Source: Pseudovirgaria hyperparasitica
Lineage: Eukaryota > Ascomycota > Dothideomycetes > Acrospermales > Acrospermaceae
NCBI RefSeq assembly: GCF_010093815.1
Contig: NW_022985578.1
Span: 95,503-156,185, forward strand
Length of the DNA stretch: 60,683 bases
Reading direction: 5' to 3'
Below are positions 1-10,883 of the stretch, piece by piece (the stretch's first letter is position 1; each line of letters opens with the position of its first letter). The notes beneath the pieces were generated by a model. That model saw only the letters and a list, made by a program, of their open reading frames with translations, had not been told where the DNA came from and made no database searches. The translations under genes were made by a program, and so were the position numbers.

Positions 1-3000
1 GCCCACTAGGCTTTAAGTACCTCCCTCTATTTATTCTAGATCCACGACCGTATAACGCGGCTAAGCTCCTTAGGGCTCTATTAGCTTAGAACGGTGTCTA
101 GGTTATTTCGAACCTCCTATACGGTCTAGCTCGAGTCCACCTCTATATAGTATTTATATTATACTTAAGTTCGTCCTATAGTAGGGAGGGCCTAGTAATA
201 CACGTAGATACGTGTACGTAGTATGGCGAAGGTATATACCCTATCTCCTCCACGTTCTTATACTTATTATTTAGTAAAGTATATAAGTCTCTATATCTAG
301 TAGAAGTTCTATATACTTATTACGTTTATCTCGCGTCGGAGAAGCGTTATATTAGTAGCTTTATATACGCCGGAGATAAGGCGGAGTATACGGTTTTATA
401 TAGACTTAAGCTTTACCCGCCGAGCTTATATAAGGGCCGTATACTAGTACTCGTGTCCGTATATAAAGGCTAGGCGTGCTAGGGAGACGTATAGCTATCT
501 CGCCTTATCCTAGGCTATTCCCTACGTAGATACCGTAATCTAGTATATAGCGGTTTCTACCTAGAGGGCTCTAGAGACGGCGTGTACCACCTATGGTCCC
601 TATTTTAGCTTATTATTAATCATAACGCCGAGTACTCATATACTCTATACTAGTGGTTCTATAAAGGCGTCGATTTAGGGGCGACGTGCCCCCTCCCTAG
701 TAGCCTATCCTCTACGGCGGTTAATAAAGTATATAAGCTAGTATTTTTTAGATGTAAATTTTACTCCATGGCGCTTTACCTACTAGACGTATTTCTCGTG
801 GTCTCGTTCGAGTCGTATACATGTTCTACTAGTACTACTATTAACCGCGAGGAGATATATATCGTCTACGTATCCAACTACCTCTATATATTCTATTCTC
901 TAAAGGAGGTCTACTATAAAGAAGAGGAAGAGGATCGGGGAGATAGTACTCCCTTACGGGATACCGTATACCGTCTCCTTATATTCGCTTCGGTATCCGG
1001 GGATATATATTTAAGTAGTCCTTTACGCGAGGAAGGACTATATAAATCGTATAATCTACTTAGGTATTCGCCTCATCCGGAGGTTATAGATAAGTCTTAT
1101 ATGGTTTACCTTATTAAACGCCCCTACTATGTCTAGGGAGAGTAGCGTAACGACTCGTCCTTATTTCTATATAGTCTAGATAACCTTAAGGATATATTAA
1201 ATAGCTATAATTAGGGAGCTTTCTACCTTCACCTTCTGGTTTACTAGGAGAAGGCCGTATACCTATACTACTATACTTATCTTCTTAGTAATCATAGCTT
1301 CTAGTACCTTACTAAGGTAGAAGAGGAGGGCGATCGGCCTCCATCCCTTCGGCGTGTTTAGACTCTTCCCTAGTTTTAGAAGTATAACCGTGTATATAGT
1401 TCGGAAGCTCTATAGGTAGTATCCTATACGGGCGCACGCTCGGAATATATGGCCTATAATCGGTAAGGTCGCCTATATAGTCCTCTTAAGGCATCGATTC
1501 GGAATTCTATCTAGCCCGGGCGCTTTATCGTTCGGGAGTGTCTTAATAGCGCCGAGTATATTATCGTCCGTGATTTCCCTAGGGATACTCACGGCTTCTA
1601 GGTATTCCGTACCGTCGATATCTAATAGATCTACGGGTTCTAGAAGAGGGAATATAACCTCTCGTAGAATCTCTATTTTCTCAAGGCTCGTGGAGTACGT
1701 CTTTTCTTAATATATAAGGGGGGGTATAAGTAGTATAGGTGTCGGGGAGGCGGTACTTTTAGCCCATTTTACTATATACCATAGTCTAGTAGTATTACGT
1801 ATATATCTATCCGTGACTATACGCTACTATTTACGTCGCTTATTATAGAGGACCTTATCTTATTATCTTCTCGCCTCTCTCTATTTATTCTACGCTTTAG
1901 ATATATAGTTATAGTATACGCGTATATATAATCTCTAGACTTCTCGCCTATGCTCTCGTACTTAAGGTATACTTTTCGGGTCTAGGGGTCTATATATTTA
2001 GTACGGCACGTGTTTATCTCTTACTCCCTAGTACGCCTATAGGAGTGTATTCACGGCCTGGTTAATGGCCGGGCCATTAGATACGTCGACTATAGACGGG
2101 TCTAGGATCGTCGATTCTAGGTCCTTTAGGTACTTTTCCTAGTTAGTATTCTTCTATAGCTATCGCCCTCGTTAGTCTTAAGGGGTAGATACGTCTATTA
2201 CGGTCTCTATATATTCGTGGTTGGAGTCTATCTATATAAGGCTTAGGCGGTAGTATTAAGTCCTATTATAAATGTGTCTAGTGGCTAGGGTAAGGTCGAG
2301 TGTAGATCCGCCCTTATCTTATTTATATTTTCGCTAGATAATCTATTCTACTAGTATAAGAAGGTATAGAAAGCCGTGGTATTAGATATATAGTTCTCTA
2401 GCTCGAAGCTCTTCGCGGGTAACGGTTAGTCTACCCTACTAGCTATAATAGAGGTTAAAGTCTCCTAGGAGGATGTGTTATCCTAGCTCGGTAGTACCCT
2501 TAAGTATATTATCCGCCTAAAGCAATCGGTTCTAATTATATATATTATATATATAGAGGGGTCTAATATTCGTCTAGAGGTATAGTATTATCTAGAGGTT
2601 ATCCCGTTTAGTATATAACCATAATAAGAGTAGAATAGACTTATAGACATGGAAGAGGACTCTCCTCTCCGGTCCTAGGGGGTGTATTATATAATATTCT
2701 AGGTGTGTTATTAGTTTATTCGTCTGGTAGTATTTATATAGCTCCTATATAGCGAGTATTATAGCTCCGGTCTCCTTAAGGAGTATCGCCTAGTTCTTAC
2801 GTTTATACTATACGTTTACCTATATAATTAGAAGTATATCTTAGTCTCTTATTAGGTACTAGGGAATATATAGGCCTATATATTCGTTCCTCTAAGACGC
2901 GACTATCCTTATATAGTAGCGGCCTTAGTAATTCCTCGGGGCCGTCCTATTATTAGCTTTCTTAGGACGGTTTACCATTCCTAACCGCTTCCTTATAAGG

Positions 3001-3050
3001 AGGTAGTCTATAATAATAGTATTATAGTAAAGAGAGGAACGGTAGTAGGT
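1..3050 (-). pseudogene. LINE copy 1 ORF2 (APE endonuclease + reverse transcriptase), RIP-inactivated, partial
   Basis: This is the catalytic polyprotein of the LINE. The APE signature LLGDFNL is intact at about 2452-2475, with the following His-His now Tyr-Tyr. The conserved LPNDKAPG motif that opens the LINE RT domain lies at about 1510-1545, with Pro-Asp-Gly-Ile now Leu-Asp-Arg-Ile. The GIPQGS.ISPILFL motif is at about 935-985 with the Gln codon now a stop, and the catalytic box reads GYVDD at 861-875. Copy 2 reads GYTDD and copy 3 RYADN there, so the parent was probably YADD. The frame continues past the window start. Any RNase H domain was not identified. Confidence 0.88.
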
Positions 3051-3059
3051 CGCATCGTT

Positions 3060-4312
3060 TATAGCTACCTTACTCTCTTTATCCGGATTAAGTGGATGTA
3101 TTCGGTAACCTATTTACGTTTCGCGCACGTAGCCGACCACGACGGGTACTTACCGTCGTAGTTAGAGCACTTCGCCGTGTCTCTATCCCTCTAGCCCTCT
3201 TCTCGTGTCCCGTAGGGGCACTCCTAGGTACTATATTCTTATTAATACCACCTATACCTAGTCTTTTAGGAGCACCGCTATGCTATATACCCGTATCCCT
3301 AATAGTTAAAGCACTATATTATCGCCTATACTCTATCCTATAGTTCCGCTATAAGAAGCTCCCCTTCCGCTAGAAATCCCTCTTACGTAATTTAATACGC
3401 GAGGGCGGGGTCCTTAAGCTCTATTATTATAGTAGAGTATACCTTCGATCTGGTTTTAATCCCTTATATATTCTTCTACTATACTCTTACGATCTTAATT
3501 CCTAGGTATTTTTACTTATTTAACTATTCTATCCGCGTAATATCCTCTTCTCTAATAACCTATCCGCTTATAGATATAAAGTATACCTATATCGGGTATA
3601 TGGCCGCCCTAATAGAGGCGCCTAGAAAGATACTACTAATCGCGTTCGGATCACGCGAGATAGTCTACTACACGATATTCGTTATTATAGTAAGTACTAC
3701 TTCTTCTAGCGTAAGTTTAGCGACGACGACGTTTAACTATATTCCCTTTTATTTATTAATCTTACTTACTATATCCTTTAGAGATACTTACTAGACCTAT
3801 ACTAGGGTGTCCTTATCCTAGATTACGACGCGTATACTATATACCGCGTCGCCGGTCCGGGGGGCCCGTAGTATAGTCTCCGGTATTACTACTATTTATA
3901 CCTATATACTAGGGCGCTTACCTTAAGTAAGTTCCTCCTAGATTCTACGTAGGCTGGCCTCTATTTAGTCGAGCCTACCCTCTAGTCCTCCTAGTTATAT
4001 CTTCTTCTCCTCCTCCGTAATTCCCTTTAGATTCTAGATAAGGTCCTAGAATATATATAGGAGGGTCTTCTAGCCCTCTCCGGCTTCCTTCTCTATACGT
4101 ACTACCTAGTAGTTAATATAATCTAGGAGGGTTTCCCCTCTCGGGGTCCCCTTTATTCCGTCTATCTATAGCGGCGTGCGCCTTTAGGTATGTTCTACGT
4201 TTTAGATAGGTATATAGTTACCCTTAGTAATATCGCTATATAGCCTTTTCTATCGTACTAGTGGGGGTATATCCGGTATATACCGGGGTATATCGGTGCC
4301 TAAGGCCGCCAT
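3060..4312 (-). pseudogene. LINE copy 1 ORF1 (gag-like, CCHC zinc knuckles), RIP-inactivated
   Basis: Nucleic-acid-binding ORF1 of the LINE. The start chosen is the ATG at 4312-4310, two bases after the 31-bp palindrome. Around 4050-3930 the frame reads as a charged, coiled-coil-like stretch (for example GLEGRLD followed by EASLRRI). Between about 3340 and 3095 there are three knuckle-like blocks: a CFNC...YGHIA...C type, a C..C..EHST.EC type and a C..C..KHPSWSATC type. Several cysteines now read as Tyr and Gln codons as stops, as G-to-A and C-to-T changes at TpG/CpA predict. No frame-shifting indel was obvious. The boundary with ORF2 is uncertain. Plus-strand open frames here, such as 3092-3343, are shadows. 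Confidence 0.8.
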
Positions 4313-4314
4313 AT

Positions 4315-4345
4315 TTATTAGTTAAGGGCTACCCTTAACTAATAA
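4315..4345. repeat. 31-bp palindrome before ORF1, LINE copy 1
   Basis: Perfect 14-bp arms (TTATTAGTTAAGGG and its complement) flank the 3-nt centre CTA. It ends 2 bp upstream of the ORF1 ATG on the minus strand. The same sequence recurs at 31328, 36117, 50544 and 55321. Confidence 0.95.
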
Positions 4346-4583
4346 AAGGGGGTCGGCGTATTAGTATTCTAGTAGCGTGGTCCGTGCCTCTATCTCCGTA
4401 AGGATTTTAAGAGGGTATATATATATCTTTACACGGTAATAACGTCTTGGTTTCGACGCTATACGTACGTGCGTATAGTAGTAGTTAGTATACTCGGTGT
4501 ACTCTATCGATTAAGGTATATATCTCGCTGTATTACCCTAAATGGACCAAGTTAGCCTCTTAGGGATATAAAAGAAGTTTTAC

Positions 4584-7500
4584 GTATTGTTAATAGAAAG
4601 TATATAGATACCTTAGTAGATATAGGGTGTAAGTATTTCGCGGTGGTTAGCCCGGCCCTTACGGCGGACGTAGCTAAGTCGTGTATCTTGGTCCTATGTC
4701 GTTAAGTAGCTCTCGCCACTAATAGAGTATTAGAACTAGAGATTACGGAAGTCATTACTATCTAGTATAATATTACGGGGTAGCGATAACGCCTTACCGC
4801 CTATATAGTACCCGGGCTAGACCGGGATTTTATCCTTAGGAGTCTATAGCTCTACTAGGCCGGCGCCGTTATCGATATACGCGTAGACGAAATTACGCTT
4901 TACCGCGCCCACGGCCTTATAGCCCGGGATATTAATACCTATAGGCGCCTAATAAGTATCTAGGTCCTTACTAAGAAGGGCCGTATTCTTAGGGGTCTAG
5001 AGATAGCTTACCGCCGTAGGCGAGTAGTCGCTACTAGTATCCGCGACATTACCCGCCTCCTATAACTTATACTCCCCTAGTTACCTCCGGTATCTAACTA
5101 GGACGCGACTAAGCTTATAGAGAATAGGCGCCCGCTCCCGTTAACGCTATACGCCTACCGCGATCTCTTTAATAAGGAAAAGGTATCGACGCTATCTCCC
5201 TATAGAGAGAATACCGACTACTATATCCGCATTAAGTCTATACTAGCGGGAACCCCTATAAAGCTCCCCTAGGGACCTCTCTATACTATATCTCGGGAAT
5301 AACTTATAGAGCTCCGCCGCTAGCTTACGGATCTTATAGATAAGGGATAGATACGGGCTAGCTCCTTAGCGGCTAGGGCGCTAGTACTTCTTATCTCTAA
5401 GCCGGGAGAGAAGTAGCGGCTATATATTAACTATAGGGCCCTTAATAGTATTACTAAATAGGACTAATACCTACTACTACTTATATATAAGACCCTATAT
5501 ACTATTAGTAATACGTCGTGGTTTAGTAAGGTAGATATCTAGGCGGTATTCTATAAACTACGGGTCGCCGCTAGGGACAAATATAAGACGGCCTTCCGTA
5601 CCCGGTTCGGCCTCTTTAAATAGATAGTTCTCCCTTTCGGTCTCTCTAGCGCCCCTATCTCCTTCTAGTACTATATTAATAGAGTACTAAGCGGGGTCCT
5701 CGGGGTTACCTATATAGTATATCTTAATAATATCCTTATATATACCCCGGGTACGTTAGAAGACTACTAGGCTACCGTAAAAACTATTCTATCTCTTCTT
5801 ATAAAGGCGGACCTTTACTATAACCTTACTAAATACCGTTTCGCTACTAAGGAGGTCCGGTACCTAGATTATATTATTACCGCTAGGGAGTTAATCCGCC
5901 CTAACCTAGAGAAGATTACCGCTATCTAGAACTAGAAGCCCCTAACTACGGTCCGGGGCGTCTAGCGGTTCGTTAGATTCGTAAACTTCTACTATAACTT
6001 TCTCCCTAACTTCTCTACTATAGCGGCCCTACTCTATACCCTTACTAAGGCCGGGACGGCCTTCTACTAGGGCCTGGCTAAGGACCGCGCGTTTAATACG
6101 CTAAAGAACGCTTTTATTACCGGGCTAATCCTCTAGTCCTAGAACGAGATACGCGATATAATAGTCGAGGTAGATTACTCTAGACACGCAACGGGTAGAT
6201 ATCTATCCTAAAAGGTTTAGGGTATTTAGTATCTAGTAGCCTACTATTCCGTAGCCCTTACGGCCGCTTAGCGGAACTATACGATCCACGATAAGGAGCT
6301 CCTTATAGTAGTTTAGTATCTCTAGGCGTGGGAACCTAAGCTCCGAAGCGTCTACCGCCTCTTTATAGTCTATATAGACTATAAAAATCTCGAGTACTTT
6401 ACTAAGTCTTATCTTCTTATTCTATAGTAGTAACGATAGTCTAACTAGCTTATACTATTTAACTACGACCTCGTATACTAGCTAGAATTCTAGGCGGCCC
6501 GCCCGGATACCCTAAGCCACCGTAACTAGAACTTATCTAAAAAGTCCCTTCTAAGGGGACGGCTTATAACCCTACGGGCCATTAGAATAGCACTAGTAAG
6601 TACCCGCTCTAGGGAGTTCTATCTCCCCTAGGGACGAAGTATCTTTACCGACCCCTATCTCTAGGAGCTCTAGAACTAGGCTATTTAGTTAGTCCCGGTA
6701 TACTAGGTCCGCTATAGGGCCGTAGTAGACGGGGTACGCCTCTTTCTACTAGAGGCGCTTACTACTAAATAGATTATAGACTATATTATATTAGTATATA
6801 GAATACTAATATAGCGGGGGGTCATTTAGGTGCCCGAGTAGGAACCCCTTACTATAACTATTATCTAGAAGTCCTATACCTCCCCCCTCGCGGGCTATCC
6901 TAGTAAGAATAAGACTTATATAGCTATTTGGCGGGAGTACTACTAGAAGCGGATATAGACTAATATCCGGTAGTTCGTGCGAAACTATAACTACTATAGA
7001 GCCTATATAAACTAATATAAGGCCCCTAGCCTTCTCTAGCCTCTTCCGACGCTAGACCGGTTCTAGTCCTAAATTTCTATGGATTTTATAACTAACCTCC
7101 CCTAATTAGATCTATCCCGGCCCCGATATCTTCTTATTATTATAGACCGACTCTTAAAGTTTATTTAGCTAGAGGCGATAACCTCTATAGTAGCTAAGGA
7201 CTACGCTACGTGGTTCCGTAACACGTAGTAGCGTTTCTAGGGGTTCCCCTAGTTAATAATCACGGATCGGAGCTTAGACTAGCTTAGGTAGTTCTAGATA
7301 ACCCTCTACTCTATAATAGGTATATACTAGAATCTCTCTATGGTCTACCACCCGTAGATAGACGGCGGTACTAAGTATACGAACTAGGAGGTATAGACCG
7401 TACTACACGTTATAGTAACTTTTAAGTAAACTAACTAGCCGGAATATCTCCTAGTATATTAGCTCGCCCTTAATAACTATACCTTATTAGTAACTAGTAT

Positions 7501-9193
7501 AGCGCTAAACTTACTTCTAAACGGATACTACGTTAAACTATTACCACGGTAGCTACTCTCTAACGCCTCTACGACCTTAGCGAAAGGTTAGACTATGAAT
7601 TTTCTTAAACACCTTTAGGACGGTACTACCTTAGCTTAAGCGGCTATTACCTAGGCCGAGTAGCGTTTCTAAGACTTGGTAAACCGGTTACGACGCCCGG
7701 CTAAGCGTTTTAAGATTAGTAATATAGTATAGTTCTCTCTCCGGAACGTAAAGACTAACTACCCGAGCCGGAAGCTTAACTAGCTATAGATAAAATACCG
7801 GGTTATAGTCTAATCTACCCTCTTAATAGTAACCCTTAACCTCCCCGGAGACCTTTATAAAACGGTCTATATAAGTCTTATTAAGCGCGCCGTAGAGGAC
7901 CCCCTACCTAGCTAAGAGTAGCTTAATACCCGCCTAGACCCGGCGCTTAAGCTTAACGAAGTAGACGAGGACGTCGCGGAGTATAAGATTAAGAACATTC
8001 TATATATAAAAAATACACGGGGGTAGAATAAGCGATAGGTGCTTATAAAGTAGAAAGGTTAGTTATAACTAATATAGGTTCTACTTAAGGACGTAGAAGA
8101 TACCGAGGCGCTAGACCGGTTTAAGTCTAGATATAGCGACGCTCGATTATATAACGGCCTATAACTCTAACGTATCCCTAAGTAGTAATATTACTCTACT
8201 ATTATAGGTCTACAGCGGCCCTAATAACCTAATATAAGAGTAGAGATTTTAGAAAAGAGAGAAATAAACGCTAAACGCTAGTACCTAGTATAACCTAATA
8301 ATAAACTAATACCCGCCTTAAGATATAAAAAGGTTATTTACCTAGCCCTACCCTAGGTTTACACGGCGCTAGGGCCGGTACTATCCTTATCCGTAAGTCT
8401 TAATATAAGGTTAGTTACCTAGTCCTCCCCTAGGCCGTCTCCTAATAGCGGTAGTAGCTATTAATCTAGGCGGGTAGTAAGGGCGAGTTATACTTATCTA
8501 CGGGAGGGTTATAGCGGGAGTAGGCCGGCGACTAATAGCGGTATAACGCTTAACGATCCTCGTAGGAATAGTACTAACGGCTACCCGAGCGATAGCGACA
8601 ATTATATAATTAGTTATAATAGTTATATAACCAGTTATAACGGTGGGGAGACCAATTACAGTAGGTAGAGGACCGGCTATAACGCTCGTAGAACCGGGAG
8701 TAGTTATAGTAGCGAGGAGGGGTCCGGAGCTAATAATAAGATAGTAAGAACTTATAAGGAGGGGCGGCAATAGAGAGCTAGGGGGGCCTAATAGAGCGAT
8801 AGCGAGAGCTCCGAGTCGGTAACTCCCTATAGCCTATAGACCGGGGTCGGCGCGAGCGGCTACTACCTAATAAGGGCTCCTTATCCTCTATAACTATCTA
8901 AGTAATAAGGCGGTGAGATAGTAGCTCTACTAGGCGGGCTAACCCGGACGCGACTTACTATATAGTGCCCTACGTCACGCGTTAGAATAGGTATTTAGGC
9001 TTATAAAGCTTATATACCTATAAGGTACTAACACTAGTGCGTAGCTTACCTATCTAGGCCTTATTATAGGATATATACTAATTTATCTAGTAAATCACGC
9101 TACTAATCTAGCTATGGTTACTACTACCGTAATACGGCGGCTTAAACGACGTTACGGCGCTATAATAAGGCGTTATAGGAGCCTAACTAATGA
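4584..9193 (+). pseudogene. Gypsy D pol: protease-RT-RNase H-integrase-chromodomain plus long C-terminal tail
   Basis: One continuous frame, ignoring TAA/TAG that RIP would make from CAA/CAG/TGG. I checked the phase at 4616, 5720, 7958, 8192, 8510 and 9182 and all agree, so no net indel over 4.6 kb. The aspartic protease box reads VDIGC (from VDTGC) at 4616-4630. The RT spans about 5210-5890, with the LPFGLSSAP block and the YLDD box mutated to YLNN at 5720-5731. RNase H lies around 6140-6560. The integrase has a degenerate His/Cys finger near 6970-7010, DFI (about 7080), TDRS (about 7262) and a final acidic block near 7345-7400. A chromodomain-like segment lies at 7958-8150. The frame then continues about 330 codons to TAA-TGA at 9188-9193. 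Confidence 0.85.
8211..9193 (+). other. Ser/Asn/Gly/Tyr-rich C-terminal extension of Gypsy D pol
   Basis: In the same frame as the polymerase, the predicted chain after the chromodomain-like segment continues for roughly 330 codons. From about 8510 to 8770 it is dominated by Ser, Asn, Gly and Tyr, with repeated YNS/YTTSYN-like steps. The remaining stops are TAA/TAG, as expected from Gln and Trp codons, until a TAA TGA pair at 9188. The skewed composition and the maintained phase suggest it was coding. The 90-residue minus-strand open frame at 8498-8770 is its mirror image. It could instead be a separate overlapping ORF or non-coding repeat sequence. Function unknown. Confidence 0.5.
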
Positions 9194-10040
9194 TACTAGT
9201 ATTATATCGCATAATATAGATAATCTCTAAGTTAGACTTATAGTCCTTATATAGGTAGTAGAACTTAGAGTTTATACGCGGCTACTTACCGGATAAAGGC
9301 TTTATTAGGTCTAGGCCGCGACTATCACGGTCCGTTATATAGCTAAAGTTATTATTAACTAACTCGTGTATAAACTTTTTAAGACGACTCTACGCCTTAC
9401 GTAAGGCCGGGTACGTGGCGAGCTCCTTAGTATTCTATAAGTAGATCCCCTTTAACGTATAGTACTTTATATAGTTAGTACCGCGGCTAGACTTATAGCT
9501 ACGCTCTAAGATTAGTAGACGCCGCCACGGCGTAGAGACGGTATATACCTAAGCACCCTAGTTTTCTCTAGAGCCTTTATATATATACGATATACGAAGT
9601 ACACGGACTTAGTACGCTTATCTTCTAACGAGTTACCCTCTATAATATATAGCCCTATATAGTAAATAGGCTTAGTCTATCGGGGTATAGTAGAAGGAAT
9701 AGTCTATCTAGTTAGCATAAGGAACGGCGTAGGGATAGGACCCACTCACGGTACGATCGGCTAGTTCCTAGCGCCTAGGCGCGCGACAATCATTAGGGTC
9801 TTAACCTCTAGCACCTATAGCTACCACCAAGACGGCGCCGGCTTCTATAATAGAACTATTTAGGCCTAGAGCACTTATAATAATAGTATAGAAGCTGCGA
9901 GGTGGTATATAAGTTTACTAATATTATAGTAGCTACTACGCGGTATTAAGATAGTAGACATAAGGGTAGTTAAGGAAGAAGAAAGTCGCTAGGCATAGGA
10001 CCTATATACTCGCGTTAGGGAAAATCGTATAGGCCGGGGT
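9194..10040. other. Gypsy D 3' non-coding region, nothing recognised
   Basis: Moderately GC-rich, RIP-marked sequence between the end of the pol frame and the tandem arrays. I see no motif, RNA gene or coherent frame in it. Confidence 0.4.
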
Positions 10041-10300
10041 AGAGCCGGTCCTAAAATAGATAATAATAATAATAAACGCGGGTCGTGCGTAAGCTACTCT
10101 ACTACTACTATATAACCCCTAGCCTAGAGAAGAGCCGGTCTCGAGATAGATAATAATAATAATAAACGTAGATCGTACGCAAGCTACCCTACTACTACTA
10201 CATGACCCCTAGCCCGGAGAAGAGCCGGTCTTAAGATAGACGATAATAATAAAACAGGACGCGCGGTTCGTACGTAGGCTACCCTACCTTTACATAACCC
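10041..10300. repeat. 90-bp tandem repeat, about 2.8 units
   Basis: The marker AGAGCCGGTC recurs at 10041, 10131 and 10221, giving an exact 90-bp period. Each unit holds a run of ATAATAATAATAA and a block of CTACTACTA. Differences between units are mostly transitions, with an indel in the third. It lies in the 3' non-coding part of Gypsy D. Confidence 0.9.
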
Positions 10301-10560
10301 GACGCGGCACGCCATGATATAAGGAGCCTATCTCTACCACGTAACCGCTATAACGCAACCATAAGATTCTACTACCTTATAATTATATAACCTACGACGC
10401 CGTGATATAAGGAATCTACCTCTACTACGTAACTACTAGAACGTAACTATAATATACTACCACGGTATGACCTAATAACCTATAACGCCATAGTATAAGG
10501 AATCTATCTCTACCACGTGACCGCTAGAACGCTACTATAAAAAGCTACCACCTTACTAGA
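10300..10560. repeat. 88-bp tandem repeat, 3 units
   Basis: Units aligned on the phrase GATATAAGGA begin at about 10316, 10404 and 10492, an 88-bp period. The array directly follows the 90-bp repeat and has no resemblance to it. It contains CACGTAACCGCT/CACGTGACCGCT variants. Confidence 0.88.
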
Positions 10561-10689
10561 AGAAATATATAGCCCTATAGTTATTATATAGTACGATATA
10601 AAGACCGTAAACCCAAGACCTAACTAAGCTAGTTATTATTACATAAAATACCAAGCCGGTCCCTAGGATAATCCTAGAGAATAAGGGTA

Positions 10690-10883
10690 TGTTATGGACT
10701 TCGGCTTTACCTTATCTCTAGTATTATATAACGGAGCCGGGACGGATAGAGACTACTATAGGGGTATCACGTGACCTCGCTTAAAGACTATACTTAAAGC
10801 TATAACCATACGGCTTATCCCTACTCTCCTAAGTTAAATTATAATATATCTTAATGACTATTGTAGTAATACCTTGGTTATAT
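10690..10883 (+). repeat. Putative 3' LTR of Gypsy D
   Basis: A purine-rich stretch (GAGAATAAGGG, about 10678-10687) is followed by TGTTATGGACTTCGG, which looks like a polypurine tract and an LTR start. The right end is set where homology to Gypsy C begins. No second copy lies in the window, so the boundaries rest on inference only. Confidence 0.4.

Larger units (their letters stand above)
1..4583 (-). mobile_element. LINE (non-LTR retrotransposon) copy 1, 3' part outside the window
   Basis: A RIP-mutated non-LTR retrotransposon read right to left. Its 5' end abuts the Gypsy protease near 4583. Position 1 aligns with about 31803 of copy 2, so roughly the last 700 bp lie outside the window. 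The minus strand carries an ORF1 with a coiled-coil-like stretch and three zinc knuckles, then an ORF2 with an APE endonuclease and a reverse transcriptase. The architecture fits Tad1-like fungal LINEs, though the clade is an inference. It is nearly identical to copy 2 (31095-36394), with differences that are almost all C/T or G/A. It is inserted about 11 codons upstream of the Gypsy protease active site, so it is younger than that element. Its left target duplication cannot be seen. Confidence 0.9.
4584..10883 (+). mobile_element. Ty3/Gypsy LTR retrotransposon 'D' (gag and 5' LTR outside the window)
   Basis: A plus-strand Gypsy element seen from protease to a putative 3' LTR. The domain order protease, RT, RNase H, integrase, chromodomain-like module assigns it to the chromovirus-like Gypsy group. 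A LINE (copy 1) separates this part from its gag. The right end near 10883 is placed where sequence homologous to Gypsy 'C' begins, so D appears to have landed inside C. RIP has hit it moderately: many CpG sites and long GC-rich stretches survive. The 3' non-coding part (9194-10690) is unusually long and carries two tandem-repeat arrays. Confidence 0.85.

Noticed and set aside
768-1136. 122-codon plus-strand open frame (and 32600-32938)
   Set aside because: Antisense to the RT catalytic region, where the minus strand reads GIPQGS.ISPILFL and YVDD/YTDD.
3600-3794. Plus-strand open frame recurring at the same place in all three LINE copies (also 35318-35596, 54519-54797)
   Set aside because: It lies antisense to the LINE ORF1, which has a clear start, coiled-coil-like and zinc-knuckle motifs on the minus strand. 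Shared ancestry of the copies explains the recurrence.
4315-4345. Rho-independent terminator
   Set aside because: No T tract follows, and the eukaryotic LINE context and position before an ATG do not fit a terminator.
8498-8770. Minus-strand hydrophobic 90-residue open frame, possibly a membrane protein
   Set aside because: Antisense to the Ser/Asn/Tyr-rich tail, which is in phase with the Gypsy pol over several kilobases.
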